Assembly: GCF_000518205.1 (NCBI RefSeq) | Contig: NZ_JADD01000012.1 | Coordinates: 1 to 64,000, forward strand | DNA: 64,000 nucleotides | Direction: 5' to 3' | DNA from: Hutsoniella sourekii ATCC 700629 | Lineage (GTDB): Bacteria; Bacillota; Bacilli; Lactobacillales; Aerococcaceae | Program-made: the position numbers and the translations under genes | In this document: positions 34,069 through 43,496 of the stretch, one piece after another | Layout of the letters: each line of letters starts with the position of its first letter | Position numbering within the stretch: position 1 is the first letter of the stretch | Notes under the pieces: generated by a model | Database searches by the model: none | What the model saw: only the letters and a program-made list of their open reading frames with translations | Told to the model about the DNA's origin: nothing

Positions 34069-34794
34069 ATGGGATTATTTAGCAAAAACAGAAACAGCTT
34101 AGAAAAAGAACAACTCCAAGGGGCACCTCTCATTACCTATTATGAGCCCAAATCCGTAATCAGTGAACAATTCCGGACCGTTCGAACCAACATTCAGTTC
34201 GCCCGCTTGGACACCAAGTTGAAGTCGATCTTGGTTACATCCAGTATTCCAGGTGAAGGAAAGTCCATGGTAGCAGCCAACCTGGCCAACGTTATGGCCC
34301 AGAACGGTCAGAATGTCCTACTCGTAGACTCTGACTTACGTAAGCCAACCGTTCACCGGACCTTCGCCCTAGACAATAGCCAAGGCCTCTCGACCTTACT
34401 CTCTGACCGGGAAGCGGATATTAACCAGATCATCCACCGCCTACCAGAATTAGGCTTGAGTATCTTGTCTTCCGGACCGGTCCCACCTAACCCGGCCGAG
34501 CTCTTGAACTCTGCTCGAATGACCAGCTTGATGAGTGCCTTGGAACAATACTTTGATGTTATTATCTATGACGTCTCTCCACTAACTGCCGTAACAGATG
34601 CCCAGATTATGGCCGCCAAGGTAGATGGTGTGGTCTTCGTGATGCGGCAAGATTATGTCTTGGAAGGCGAAGTGAGACATGCCGTTGAGACCTTGAACAA
34701 TGTCAACGCCAACATCTTAGGTTGCATCACCAACGGAGTCGATGCAAGTTCCGCTAGCGAATATTATGCCTATGCTTATGGAGAAGATCTCTAA
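34069..34794 (+). CDS. Bacterial tyrosine kinase (CpsD/Wze type)
   Basis: Cytoplasmic BY-kinase controlling polysaccharide assembly. The 241-residue protein has Walker A SSIPGEGKSMVAANLA near 59-74, Walker A' VDSDLRKPTVH near 91 and Walker B VIIYDVSPL near 165. The C-terminal SASEYYAYAYGEDL is the autophosphorylated tyrosine cluster. It is 8 bp from wzz and overlaps the phosphatase gene by one base (TAATG). Split kinase plus activator is the Firmicute arrangement. Confidence 0.93.
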   Translation: MGLFSKNRNSLEKEQLQGAPLITYYEPKSVISEQFRTVRTNIQFARLDTKLKSILVTSSIPGEGKSMVAANLANVMAQNGQNVLLVDSDLRKPTVHRTFALDNSQGLSTLLSDREADINQIIHRLPELGLSILSSGPVPPNPAELLNSARMTSLMSALEQYFDVIIYDVSPLTAVTDAQIMAAKVDGVVFVMRQDYVLEGEVRHAVETLNNVNANILGCITNGVDASSASEYYAYAYGEDL

Positions 34795-35594
34795 TGATTA
34801 TTGACTTACATAGTCACCTCTTACCAGGAGTGGATGATGGGGCCAAGGACCTGGAAGCGTCCTTGACTCTAGCCCGCTTGGCGGTTGAAGAAGGGATTGA
34901 ACACCTAGTCTTAACCCCCCACCACAATAACCGTCAATTCGTTAATCCAGGCCCCGGTGTGGTTCAAGCCACTCAGGCCTTGCAAGCGGCTTATGACCAA
35001 GCGGGGATTCCGCTGAAGGTCTATCCTGCCCAAGAGATTCGCTTAACAGAGGCTTTCTTGGATGAACTCTATGCGGGTCAACTCTTGTCCTTGGATGGTG
35101 GCGGACGTTATTACTTGATTGAATTCCCGACCCGGGAGATTCCGGCATGTACTGAGGACGTCCTGCAAGCCTTGATTGATCAAGGCTCCACCCCAGTGAT
35201 TGCTCACCCCGAGCGCCAACACAACTTCCAGAAAGACTTGGACTACTATGCCAGTCTGATTGAAAGAGGTTGTCTGGGACAATTAACCAATGGATCACTG
35301 GCTGGCCGGATGGGACCCGAAGTCGAAGCTGTCTCCAGAGAAATGATCAACCGGGGATTGGTTCACTTCTTATCATCCGATGTCCACCATCCCGACTGGC
35401 GTCCCTTCGATACCCGGGCCGCCTATCAAGTCTTAGAAGATACATACGGATCAGACAAAGTAGCCAGCTTCAAGCAAGTTGCCCGTGCGGTAATCAATGG
35501 TGACCCTGTTGAAGTCGCACCGGTCCAAAGAACCCAGCCCGTTCATAGGAAAAAGAAAAACCAGAAGAAAGCCTTCTGGCAGTTTTTGAAGTAG
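34794..35594 (+). CDS. PHP-type protein-tyrosine phosphatase (CpsB/Wzb type)
   Basis: Manganese-dependent phosphatase that reverses the BY-kinase. The 266-residue protein has the PHP metal motifs: DLHSHLLPGVDDGAKD at 3-18, TPHHNNRQF near 41, IAHPERQHNF near 136 and SSDVHHPDWRP near 195. The C-terminus ends in a lysine-rich stretch. Translationally coupled to the kinase gene. This completes the regulatory trio; the composition changes shortly afterwards. Confidence 0.93.
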   Translation: MIIDLHSHLLPGVDDGAKDLEASLTLARLAVEEGIEHLVLTPHHNNRQFVNPGPGVVQATQALQAAYDQAGIPLKVYPAQEIRLTEAFLDELYAGQLLSLDGGGRYYLIEFPTREIPACTEDVLQALIDQGSTPVIAHPERQHNFQKDLDYYASLIERGCLGQLTNGSLAGRMGPEVEAVSREMINRGLVHFLSSDVHHPDWRPFDTRAAYQVLEDTYGSDKVASFKQVARAVINGDPVEVAPVQRTQPVHRKKKNQKKAFWQFLK

Positions 35595-35627
35595 AGAGAC
35601 GTAGTTAAAGACAGAAAGAACTAGCTC

Positions 35628-36737
35628 ATGTCACGAATATTTCTATCATCACCTCATATGAGTGATCAAGGTTTCGAAAAAGAATATATTAAGGAAGCTT
35701 TCGATACAAATTGGATTGCTCCTTTAGGAAAGAATGTAGATGAATTTGAACATGAATTAACGGAGATGGTAGGCATTGAAAGTGGCCTTGCCTTATCTTC
35801 AGGTACGGCAGCGATTCACTTGGCCCTCAAAGCTTGTGGTGTTAAGCAAGGAGATACAGTCTTAGTTCAGGATCTAACCTTTGCCGCTACAGTAAATCCA
35901 GTACTCTATGAGAAAGCTACTCCTGTCTTTATTGACTCTGAACCCGGATCTTGGAATATGGATCCGGAATTATTGCGTCAAGCATTAGAGAAATACCAAG
36001 CTAAGGCTGTGCTTGCTGTTCATCTTTACGGCGTATCAGCTAAGATTGACGAGATTAAAAGCTTATGCCAAGAATATAATGTTCCACTGATTGAAGATGC
36101 AGCTGAAAGCTTAGGGACTATCTATCATGACCAATGGACAGGAACATTCGGCGATTATGGAATTTATTCCTTTAATGGAAATAAGATTATCACAACCTCT
36201 GGTGGAGGCATGCTAGTTTCCAATCACAAGGATGGAATCGCCAAAGCCCGTTATTGGGCCACTCAAGCTCGTGAGCCGGTTCTGCATTATGAACATAAGG
36301 ATATCGGCTATAATTATCGTCTAAGTAATATTTGTGCGGGTATTGGACGTGGCCAATTGAAGGTACTGGAAGAACGCGTCCAACAAAAACGCCATATCTT
36401 CTACCGTTACCAAGAGGCCTTTAGCGATATTAGTGAGATCACAATGATTACGGAAAAGGAAAATGAGCGAGCCAATTATTGGTTGAGCGCGATTATCATC
36501 GATTCGGATACAATCCGACCTAATGATATAATTGAAGCGCTAGCAGCTGAAAATATTGAATCTCGTCCAATCTGGAAACCCATGCATATGCAACCAGTCT
36601 TCAAAGACTATGACTTCATTGGTAAGGGATATTCACAATACCTATTTGATAAGGGCTTGTGTTTACCTTCTGATAGTAAAATGACAGATGAGGAAATTGA
36701 TCGTGTGATTCAAGTAGTTCGAAAGTTTTGGAGTTAA
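35628..36737 (+). CDS. DegT/DnrJ/EryC1 sugar aminotransferase (PglE/EpsN-like)
   Basis: PLP enzyme adding an amino group to a nucleotide-linked keto-sugar. The 369-residue protein has the family marks: SSGTAAIHLALKACG near 58-72, DAAESLGTIY near 155 and the cofactor lysine in YSFNGNKIITTSGGG. With the transferase and acetyltransferase next to it, it fits the PglC-PglD-PglE set making a diacetamido-trideoxyhexose such as bacillosamine, starting the polymer. The 4,6-dehydratase (PglF type) that would supply its substrate is not in the window. Ribosome site is weak (AGAAAGAACTAG). Confidence 0.88.
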   Translation: MSRIFLSSPHMSDQGFEKEYIKEAFDTNWIAPLGKNVDEFEHELTEMVGIESGLALSSGTAAIHLALKACGVKQGDTVLVQDLTFAATVNPVLYEKATPVFIDSEPGSWNMDPELLRQALEKYQAKAVLAVHLYGVSAKIDEIKSLCQEYNVPLIEDAAESLGTIYHDQWTGTFGDYGIYSFNGNKIITTSGGGMLVSNHKDGIAKARYWATQAREPVLHYEHKDIGYNYRLSNICAGIGRGQLKVLEERVQQKRHIFYRYQEAFSDISEITMITEKENERANYWLSAIIIDSDTIRPNDIIEALAAENIESRPIWKPMHMQPVFKDYDFIGKGYSQYLFDKGLCLPSDSKMTDEEIDRVIQVVRKFWS

Positions 36738-36739
36738 AA

Positions 36740-37360
36740 ATGAACCTCTATGAGAAATATTTTAAACGAATGATAGATATAGTAATTTCGGGGGTAGCAT
36801 TAGTAATATTGCTACCTCTCTTGTTAGTTATTGCGATCTTGGTGCGTACTAATTTAGGTTCACCTATCATCTTCTCTCAGAGGCGCCCAGGTAAGGATGA
36901 ACAAATATTTAGAATGTATAAGTTTCGCTCGATGACAGATGCTCGAGATGAATATGACAATCTTTTACCAGATTCTGAGCGTCTCACGTCATTTGGTAGA
37001 GCGTTAAGAAGTACCTCTTTGGATGAATTGCCTGAACTATGGAATATCTTGAAGGGCGATATGAGTTTTGTCGGGCCTAGACCACTATTAGAATCCTATC
37101 TCCCCCTCTATAATCAAGAACAAAGAAAGCGTCATAAAGTGAGACCTGGATTAACAGGGCTTGCCCAAGTTAATGGTCGTAACGCAACTACCTGGGCGGA
37201 TCGATTTCGCTATGATGTGCAATATGTTGATAATTTGAATTGGCAAATGGATATACGCATTCTATTAGATACGATAAAAGTCGTTGTATCTAAAGAGGGT
37301 GTATCCAATGATCAAGTCGCAACAATGATGCCATTTGAAGGAAATGATAATGATGAGTAG
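36740..37360 (+). CDS. Initiating sugar-1-phosphate transferase (PglC/EpsL-like)
   Basis: Moves a phospho-sugar from a nucleotide to undecaprenyl phosphate on the inner membrane face. Start ATG 36740 (MNLYEKYFKRMIDIV) has TTGGAG 6 nt upstream. The 206-residue protein has one N-terminal re-entrant helix (about 12-35) and the bacterial sugar transferase signature FRSMTDARDEYDNLLPD, TSLDELPELWNILKGDMSFVGPRP and RPGLTGLAQVNGRN. The short one-helix form is the PglC type. The A+T-rich part of the locus starts here. Confidence 0.92.
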   Translation: MNLYEKYFKRMIDIVISGVALVILLPLLLVIAILVRTNLGSPIIFSQRRPGKDEQIFRMYKFRSMTDARDEYDNLLPDSERLTSFGRALRSTSLDELPELWNILKGDMSFVGPRPLLESYLPLYNQEQRKRHKVRPGLTGLAQVNGRNATTWADRFRYDVQYVDNLNWQMDIRILLDTIKVVVSKEGVSNDQVATMMPFEGNDNDE

Positions 37361-37991
37361 TCTATATATTATTGGTGCTGGAGGTCATGGGAAAGTTGTC
37401 GCTGAGGCCGCCCAGTTAATGAACAAATGGTCTCAAATTTATTTCTTAGATGATCGAGAGGAACTATGGGGAACTATCATCAATGATTGTAAAGTTATAG
37501 GATCACTTGAAGATGTACTAAAAAAAGAAATTGTAGATAGTGAATGGATTGTAGCGATTGGGGACAATAGAACACGTGAGAAAATTCAAAGTAAATTAGA
37601 AAAAGCAGGTTGTCAAATAGCCACAATAATTCACCCGTCCGCTATAATATCCAAGTATTCTTTAATAGGTGAAGGAACAGTTGTAATAGCTGGAGCTGTT
37701 GTCAATGCATCAACAATAATTGGTAGGGGATGTATCGTCAATTCAAATGTTTCGATTGATCACGATAATAAGATAGGAGATTTTGTGCATTTATCTCCAG
37801 GTGTTACACTTGGTGGCACTGTTGAAATAGGAGATAGGAGTTGGCTAGGTTTAGTAAGTGTAGTCAAAAATAATGTTAATATTGCAGAAGATTGCATAAT
37901 AGGAGCCCAAGGACTTGTTTTGAAAAATCTTACCTTATCTAGTACTTATATAGGACAGCCAGTTAGAGCATTGAAAGGATCAGAAGTCTAA
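37353..37991 (+). CDS. Sugar acetyltransferase (PglD/EpsM-like, left-handed beta helix)
   Basis: Acetylates the amino sugar made by the neighbouring aminotransferase. I choose ATG 37353 (MSSLYIIGAGGHGK), 9 nt after GAAGGA; other ATGs at 37344 and 37350 are in frame. It overlaps the transferase gene by 8 bp. The 212-residue protein has an N-terminal nucleotide-sugar domain (YIIGAGGHGKVVAEAA), then hexapeptide repeats (about 95-195, VNSNVSIDHDNKIGDFVHLS). The histidine in IDHD is the probable catalytic base of PglD-type enzymes. Confidence 0.9.
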   Translation: MSSLYIIGAGGHGKVVAEAAQLMNKWSQIYFLDDREELWGTIINDCKVIGSLEDVLKKEIVDSEWIVAIGDNRTREKIQSKLEKAGCQIATIIHPSAIISKYSLIGEGTVVIAGAVVNASTIIGRGCIVNSNVSIDHDNKIGDFVHLSPGVTLGGTVEIGDRSWLGLVSVVKNNVNIAEDCIIGAQGLVLKNLTLSSTYIGQPVRALKGSEV

Positions 37992-39130
37992 TGAAGAAAG
38001 CTTTAATTTATGCATCTGTTGCATCAATGATTGATCTATTTAATATGGATAATATAAATATTTTACAGAATCTTGGTTATGAAGTTGATGTTGCTTGCAA
38101 TTTTGAAGAAGGTAGCATTACTTCAGACGAAAGAGTTATGGAGTTCAAAAAGGAATTAGAGATCTTAGATGTAAAATATTATCATATACCCATTCCAAGA
38201 TCTATCAGTCGTTTTAGAGATATTATAGATTCTTATGAACAGACAAAAAGTTTAACTAGAAAAAATTATGACATTGTTCATTGCCACTCACCGATAGGCT
38301 CTGTGATCTGTAGATTAGCATTTAAGGACACAAACACAAAGGTTATATATACAGCACATGGATTTCACTTTTTTAAAGGAGCACCGTTAAAAAATTGGAT
38401 ACTTTATTATCCAATAGAGAGATTATTTGCGAAGTACACAGATTTACTGATAACCATAAATGACGAGGATTATCAATTTGCTAAAAAAAAGCTTAGCAAT
38501 GTAACTGATGTAGAGAAAATAAATGGCATTGGCATAGATATAATGAAATTTTCAAAAAAATCTTTAATGACAAGAATGTTTCTTCGAAATTATAGGATTT
38601 ATGAGACGGACTGTGTCATCATTAGTGTTGGGCAACTTTCTTCTCGTAAAAATCATTCTTCAATAATTAATGCTATACACCGTCTAAATAATCCTCATTT
38701 AAAATATTTAATTATAGGAGAAGGAGAGCTTCGTTCCAAGTTAGAAACTTTAATTAAAGAACTTAACTTAGAAGAACAAGTATTTTTATTAGGATACAGA
38801 GAAAATATTGCAGAATATTTATCTGTGTCAGATATATTTGCTTTTCCTTCATTACAAGAAGGACTTCCAGTAGCTTTAATGGAAGCGATGGCAGTTGGAC
38901 TTCCTTGTATAGTTTCAAATATTAGAGGAAATAGTGATTTAATTGATCAAAGTAAAGGTGGGTTTATATCAAAAGATAATACAGGAGATCAATATATGAT
39001 GTATTTAAATCAACTATCATCAGATAAACAGTTAAGAGAACAAATGGGTATTTATAATCAAGATAAAGTTAGAAAATTTGACAAGTCTGTTGTGAATAAA
39101 CAAATGAAGAATATCTACTCAGAAATTTGA
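37991..39130 (+). CDS. Glycosyltransferase family 4 (EpsD-like)
   Basis: A 379-residue GT-B enzyme. The N-terminal half contains IVHCHSPIGSVICRLAF and TAHGFHFFKGAPLKNW, typical of EpsD and related enzymes acting early in polymer assembly; the C-terminal half has the donor-site SVGQLSSRKNHSS, the GEGELRSKLE stretch and the E-x7-E motif in FPSLQEGLPVALMEAMA near 287-303. The start overlaps the previous stop by one base. Strong A+T bias in third positions. The sugar cannot be told from sequence. Confidence 0.88.
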   Translation: MKKALIYASVASMIDLFNMDNINILQNLGYEVDVACNFEEGSITSDERVMEFKKELEILDVKYYHIPIPRSISRFRDIIDSYEQTKSLTRKNYDIVHCHSPIGSVICRLAFKDTNTKVIYTAHGFHFFKGAPLKNWILYYPIERLFAKYTDLLITINDEDYQFAKKKLSNVTDVEKINGIGIDIMKFSKKSLMTRMFLRNYRIYETDCVIISVGQLSSRKNHSSIINAIHRLNNPHLKYLIIGEGELRSKLETLIKELNLEEQVFLLGYRENIAEYLSVSDIFAFPSLQEGLPVALMEAMAVGLPCIVSNIRGNSDLIDQSKGGFISKDNTGDQYMMYLNQLSSDKQLREQMGIYNQDKVRKFDKSVVNKQMKNIYSEI

Positions 39131-39166
39131 ATTATATTCAATAAAAGTATTAGAGTTGGGGATAAC

Positions 39167-40270
39167 ATGAATGTATTAAATATAATTAATAATTTGGGTG
39201 CTGGTGGAGTCGAGCGCGTACTAATGGATACTATCCAAAAGACTCATGAGAAAGTAAACCACAAAATAATGATAAAAACAGATCAAAATTTTTTTGAATC
39301 CGAGTTAGATAGCCTGGGTATCGAAGTCATTCAGGCACCTAAGTATAATTTACGGAATTATTTATCCCATTATAGGTATTTAAAAAATTACCTGGAAGAT
39401 AATCAAAATAAAATCGATTTGATACATTTTTATTGTGGCTCACTAAATTATTATCAACCTATTCAATTAGCTAATAAATTAAATATACCAATACTAATTC
39501 ATAGTCATAATTCGAGTTCCCGTTCGTTACTATTAAATTGTGCTCATCGATGCATTAGATATTATCACCGACGATATGGTCAATCATTTAATATTGCTTG
39601 TTCAGAAGCAGCTGGACACTGGATGTTCGGTAGAAGTAACTTCTCACTACTATTGAACGGAATTAATATTGAAAAGTATAAAGAAAATTATAATTTAGGT
39701 CGTAAAAAGATAAACCTATTCATAAATAATCCAGAGGCAATAGTCATTGGCAATGTTGGCGGATTTACGAAAGTAAAGAACCAGGAATATCTAATTGATT
39801 TATTACTATCGTTAAATAAAGAAACAAGTTTACAATTTGAAATTGTATTGATAGGTGATGGACCACTTAAAGACAAAGTAGAATCTAAAGTTTATCGAAA
39901 CAACCTTAATGAACAAGTACATTTTTTGGGTTATAGGGATGATGTAGAGGAGCTGTTAGGGCTGTTTGACATATTTATTATGCCGAGTCTTTATGAAGGC
40001 TTACCATTGGTTTTGTTAGAGAATCAGGCAGTAGGAACGCCTATCTTAGCGAGCGATACAATTGATAATCAATCTAAAGTTAATAAGAACTATCTAGAGT
40101 TTAACTTAAATGATGATTTTAACGACGTTATTGAAAAAATTAAATATTTGCTTAGTATAGGGAATGTAGGTTCACAAATGCAAGGTACATCTTATGACTT
40201 AGATGTTTTTTCAGAGAAAATTTTAAATGTTTATGAGACTATTAATACTAAAATTGAAAAGGAGATATAG
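39167..40270 (+). CDS. Glycosyltransferase family 4 (EpsF-like)
   Basis: A 367-residue GT-B enzyme. It starts with NIINNLGAGGVERVLMD, typical of the acceptor domain, and has the donor-site motif FIMPSLYEGLPLVLLENQA near 266-284. TTGGGGATAA lies upstream of the ATG. A+T-rich like its neighbours. It ends at the base before the next gene, implying coupled translation. Donor and linkage unknown. Confidence 0.87.
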   Translation: MNVLNIINNLGAGGVERVLMDTIQKTHEKVNHKIMIKTDQNFFESELDSLGIEVIQAPKYNLRNYLSHYRYLKNYLEDNQNKIDLIHFYCGSLNYYQPIQLANKLNIPILIHSHNSSSRSLLLNCAHRCIRYYHRRYGQSFNIACSEAAGHWMFGRSNFSLLLNGINIEKYKENYNLGRKKINLFINNPEAIVIGNVGGFTKVKNQEYLIDLLLSLNKETSLQFEIVLIGDGPLKDKVESKVYRNNLNEQVHFLGYRDDVEELLGLFDIFIMPSLYEGLPLVLLENQAVGTPILASDTIDNQSKVNKNYLEFNLNDDFNDVIEKIKYLLSIGNVGSQMQGTSYDLDVFSEKILNVYETINTKIEKEI

Positions 40271-41254
40271 ATGGGAGAGCCTAAAATATCTGTATTAATG
40301 TCAGTCTATAATGAAGAGACTTACTTGATTCGACAGGCAGTAGATTCAATCTTAAATCAAACATTTACTGATTTTGAATTTATTTTAATTAATGATAATC
40401 CAAATAGTTCAAGAATTAGTGATCTGTTAAAAGAATATGATAAGAATGACAGCAGGATAATCCTCATTACAAATCCTGAAAATTTAGGATTACATGAAAC
40501 TTTACGAAGAGGTATAAAACTATGTAATACAAATTATATTTTAAGAATGGATGCGGATGACATATCTTTTGAAAATCGTTTTCAAGTACAATTTGATCTC
40601 ATAACCAAATATGATTATGATCTTATAGGATTAAACTATCAAAGAATAGATTTAGAAGGTAATATAATTAGGAAAGGATCAAGCGATGATCTTCAGGGTG
40701 CGGTTAACACAAATTTGCTCATCAAAAACTCAATACCTCACAGTTCATTTTTAGTAAAAAAGTCAGCTTTAAATAAAATCGGAAGCTATAGGGATTTATT
40801 TTATGCAGAGGATTATGATCTTTTGTTAAGAATTATCAGTGCAGGAGGAATAATTTATAGAACAAAAGAAGTATTAATGCAAGTTAGAGAAAATCCTGAT
40901 GGTATAACTATGGGTAACCAAATTAAACAAATTATTAGTGCCATGTATGCTAGAGACTTATATCTTGAAAGAGTTAGCAATTCTGATTTTAAGGATTCAT
41001 TTTCAATAGAGAATCAAAGTAGATATCTAAGTCGTTATCTTCAAGGTTACACCGAAGAAAAAGAGAAAAGATCGATGTCTTTCTTAAACAAAGCATCTTT
41101 AGCTAAAGTTAATAAAAACTACACAAAGGCAATATTTAATTATTTTATGTTGATTGTATCAGATCGAATATTTAGGTCTTTATTTTTACAAAGATTGAAA
41201 ATATATTTTTATTCACTTAAAAAGAGAGAAACAATAGGAGGGAAAAATGGCTAA
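40271..41254 (+). CDS. Glycosyltransferase family 2
   Basis: A 327-residue GT-A enzyme with ISVLMSVYNEETYLIRQAVD at 6-25, the DxD-type MDADD near 98 and HSSFLVKKSAL for the acceptor. This is the CpsI/WbbD-like group found in capsule loci. AAAGGAGATAT precedes the ATG at 40271. The 3' end overlaps the polymerase gene by 8 bp. Confidence 0.88.
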   Translation: MGEPKISVLMSVYNEETYLIRQAVDSILNQTFTDFEFILINDNPNSSRISDLLKEYDKNDSRIILITNPENLGLHETLRRGIKLCNTNYILRMDADDISFENRFQVQFDLITKYDYDLIGLNYQRIDLEGNIIRKGSSDDLQGAVNTNLLIKNSIPHSSFLVKKSALNKIGSYRDLFYAEDYDLLLRIISAGGIIYRTKEVLMQVRENPDGITMGNQIKQIISAMYARDLYLERVSNSDFKDSFSIENQSRYLSRYLQGYTEEKEKRSMSFLNKASLAKVNKNYTKAIFNYFMLIVSDRIFRSLFLQRLKIYFYSLKKRETIGGKNG

Positions 41255-42458
41255 ATATACTAACAAACTAAATGTTTTTTTCCTAACTATATTTTATTTG
41301 GGATTTACAATTACTACTGTTGATAAGGCATATTTTCCTACAAAATATAAAATTTTGTGTCAATTTGCTTTAACTTTAATATCATTATTGTACTTTTCTT
41401 TTCGCTATTATCAGGTGAACCGTGGAAAGATACCCATTCTTAAATCTTCAATTCAAAAGCTTATAACAATTATTTGGTTTTCATTTTCTTTTGTTGTGCT
41501 TCTTTCGTCAACTGTTAACGGTGAAGTTTCATTAAACGGCTTTATTTACTTGATTTTCATCCCTGTTGCTCTTTTCCTAATTATTCCAAATAGTCTATTT
41601 GATCCATTGAAGGAAATTAATAAAGCTACCTTATACTCAAATTTTTACTTTATAATATTTATCATTTTAATTAGTAATCAATCTATATCAGATTCTATTG
41701 CTTATAAAGGAATCACTGCTAACCCAAATACTTTCGGTATAATTGCTTTGCAGGCAACGTTTAGTAGTGTTTATCTTATTTATGATAAAATTAAAAATAA
41801 AGAAAAAAATATTATTTATTTTGTTTTAATTCTGTTTTTAAGTATATGGTGTATGCTTGCTTCAGGTAGTAGAACAGTTTTGTTATCATTTATCTTCTTT
41901 TTAATTCCGATATCGACAGTCTTAATTTTTGAAAATCTTCACAAGATTTATAAGTGGATTTTCCCATTAATTATTTTTTCAGGGATTTTATATTACTTTT
42001 TCCAGGATATCTTCTACAATTCAATATTCCTTAAATTTAAATCGACGATTTCGAATGATCTGTTATTATCAAAACGTGATGTTATTTGGAATTTAGTACT
42101 TGATGACTCTAGATTATTCGGGCATGGAGAAAATTATTTCCTAAATGATGTTGGAATTGAGGGGCATAATATTTTTATCCAAACACTTGGCTATTATGGT
42201 TGGGTGGCAGTAATACTCCAAATTGTATTCTTTGCTTTAGTTTTATATCTGTCGTTCAAATTTGCTATTAAACTTAAAAAAAATACTTATTCTCTTTATC
42301 CTTTATCCTTTACAATATGCTTTCTTGTATTAGGTATGGCTGAAAGTATTTTTGGTGCGTTTCAAAAAAATCCAGTTATGATTTTATATAATATTGTCGG
42401 AACGTTGATGTTCTCGCAGAAGATTTATCGTAATGAAGGGAAGATGACTAATGGTTAA
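41247..42458 (+). CDS. Polysaccharide polymerase (Wzy) / O-antigen ligase-like
   Basis: A 403-residue membrane protein with about ten helices and a large extracellular loop near residues 265-310 (DDSRLFGHGENYFLNDVGIE), followed by GHNIFIQTLGYYGW. The H-N-x4-L-x3-G pattern in that segment is typical of the Wzy/WaaL/RfaL family. It joins repeat units outside the membrane. Family members have low sequence identity, so the call rests on topology, the motif and the place between glycosyltransferases. Overlaps the next gene by 8 bp. Confidence 0.8.
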   Translation: MAKYTNKLNVFFLTIFYLGFTITTVDKAYFPTKYKILCQFALTLISLLYFSFRYYQVNRGKIPILKSSIQKLITIIWFSFSFVVLLSSTVNGEVSLNGFIYLIFIPVALFLIIPNSLFDPLKEINKATLYSNFYFIIFIILISNQSISDSIAYKGITANPNTFGIIALQATFSSVYLIYDKIKNKEKNIIYFVLILFLSIWCMLASGSRTVLLSFIFFLIPISTVLIFENLHKIYKWIFPLIIFSGILYYFFQDIFYNSIFLKFKSTISNDLLLSKRDVIWNLVLDDSRLFGHGENYFLNDVGIEGHNIFIQTLGYYGWVAVILQIVFFALVLYLSFKFAIKLKKNTYSLYPLSFTICFLVLGMAESIFGAFQKNPVMILYNIVGTLMFSQKIYRNEGKMTNG

Positions 42459-43431
42459 AGAGGTTTTTCTATCGATTATAATACCTATGTATAATTCAGA
42501 AAGCTTCATTCAATCACTACTTAAATCTATTATTTATCAGAACGTAGACTTTCAAGTAGAAGTCATAGTTGTCGATGATGGATCTACTGATAATTCTGTT
42601 AAAATAGTTAAAAGTTATCGAAGATATGATGATAGAATTATACTATTGCAACAAGAAAACTCTGGAGCACCAAAAGCGAGAAATTACGGTTTAAGGAATT
42701 CAAGAGGGAAATATGTTTATTTCGTAGATGCTGACGATAATTTAGCAAAAGATAGTTTAAAGCATATAGGTAACAAGTTAAAAGATCAAAGTCCAGATCT
42801 ATTGATAGGATCTGTAAAAGTAGTTGATCAGGATTTCAATATAAAAACCTCGATGATTTATGATAATGAAACTTATACTAATTCGTATCATAGTATCTCT
42901 GATTTAATAATGATGAAACCACTACCGGGTAATAAAATCATTTTAAAGGAAATTCTAATCGATAATGACATTTATTTTTCTGATTTAAAAATAGGTCAAG
43001 ATTTAAATTTCTATTTAAAGTACCTACCTTTTTGCAAAAAAATTATTACGATGGAAGAATTTGTTTATAAATATTATTTAAGAGAAAATAGTATTAGCCA
43101 TTCTTATTCTAGTAAAATAGCGGATATAGTCAATTCAATAGAAAATGCTGAAGACTTTCTTAAAGATAATGGAATTGAGGAAGTAATGAATTGGGAGACT
43201 CTAAAGTTACAACATTACTATTTACAATATTCCAAAGTTCCACTCATTGAGGATGATCAAGAGAGAAAATTGACTGGGGATATACTTTACACTTCCATGA
43301 AAAAGGTAGATTTATCGAAGGTAGTTAATTTACAACATATTCTGACTAAAACTAAACTAAAGCTTTTTCTTCATCCAATTTATATGAGTAATTCTATCTC
43401 TAAAATTATTCGGAAACTTCATTTTGCGTAA
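42451..43431 (+). CDS. Glycosyltransferase family 2, second copy type
   Basis: A 326-residue GT-A enzyme: SIIIPMYNSESFIQSLLKSI at 8-27, VIVVDDGSTDNS near 39, NSGAPKARNYGL near 71 and the metal site FVDADDN near 91. It is closer to the EpsJ/CpsJ group than the GT2 upstream. AAGGGAAG lies before the start. Third GT of the locus beyond the initiating enzyme and the two GT4, suggesting a repeat unit of about five sugars. Confidence 0.87.
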   Translation: MVKEVFLSIIIPMYNSESFIQSLLKSIIYQNVDFQVEVIVVDDGSTDNSVKIVKSYRRYDDRIILLQQENSGAPKARNYGLRNSRGKYVYFVDADDNLAKDSLKHIGNKLKDQSPDLLIGSVKVVDQDFNIKTSMIYDNETYTNSYHSISDLIMMKPLPGNKIILKEILIDNDIYFSDLKIGQDLNFYLKYLPFCKKIITMEEFVYKYYLRENSISHSYSSKIADIVNSIENAEDFLKDNGIEEVMNWETLKLQHYYLQYSKVPLIEDDQERKLTGDILYTSMKKVDLSKVVNLQHILTKTKLKLFLHPIYMSNSISKIIRKLHFA

Positions 43432-43496
43432 AATTATTTGTCTTTATTACGAGAACAACAATAAGCTCAATATAAAATAAGCAGAGGTTAAATGGT

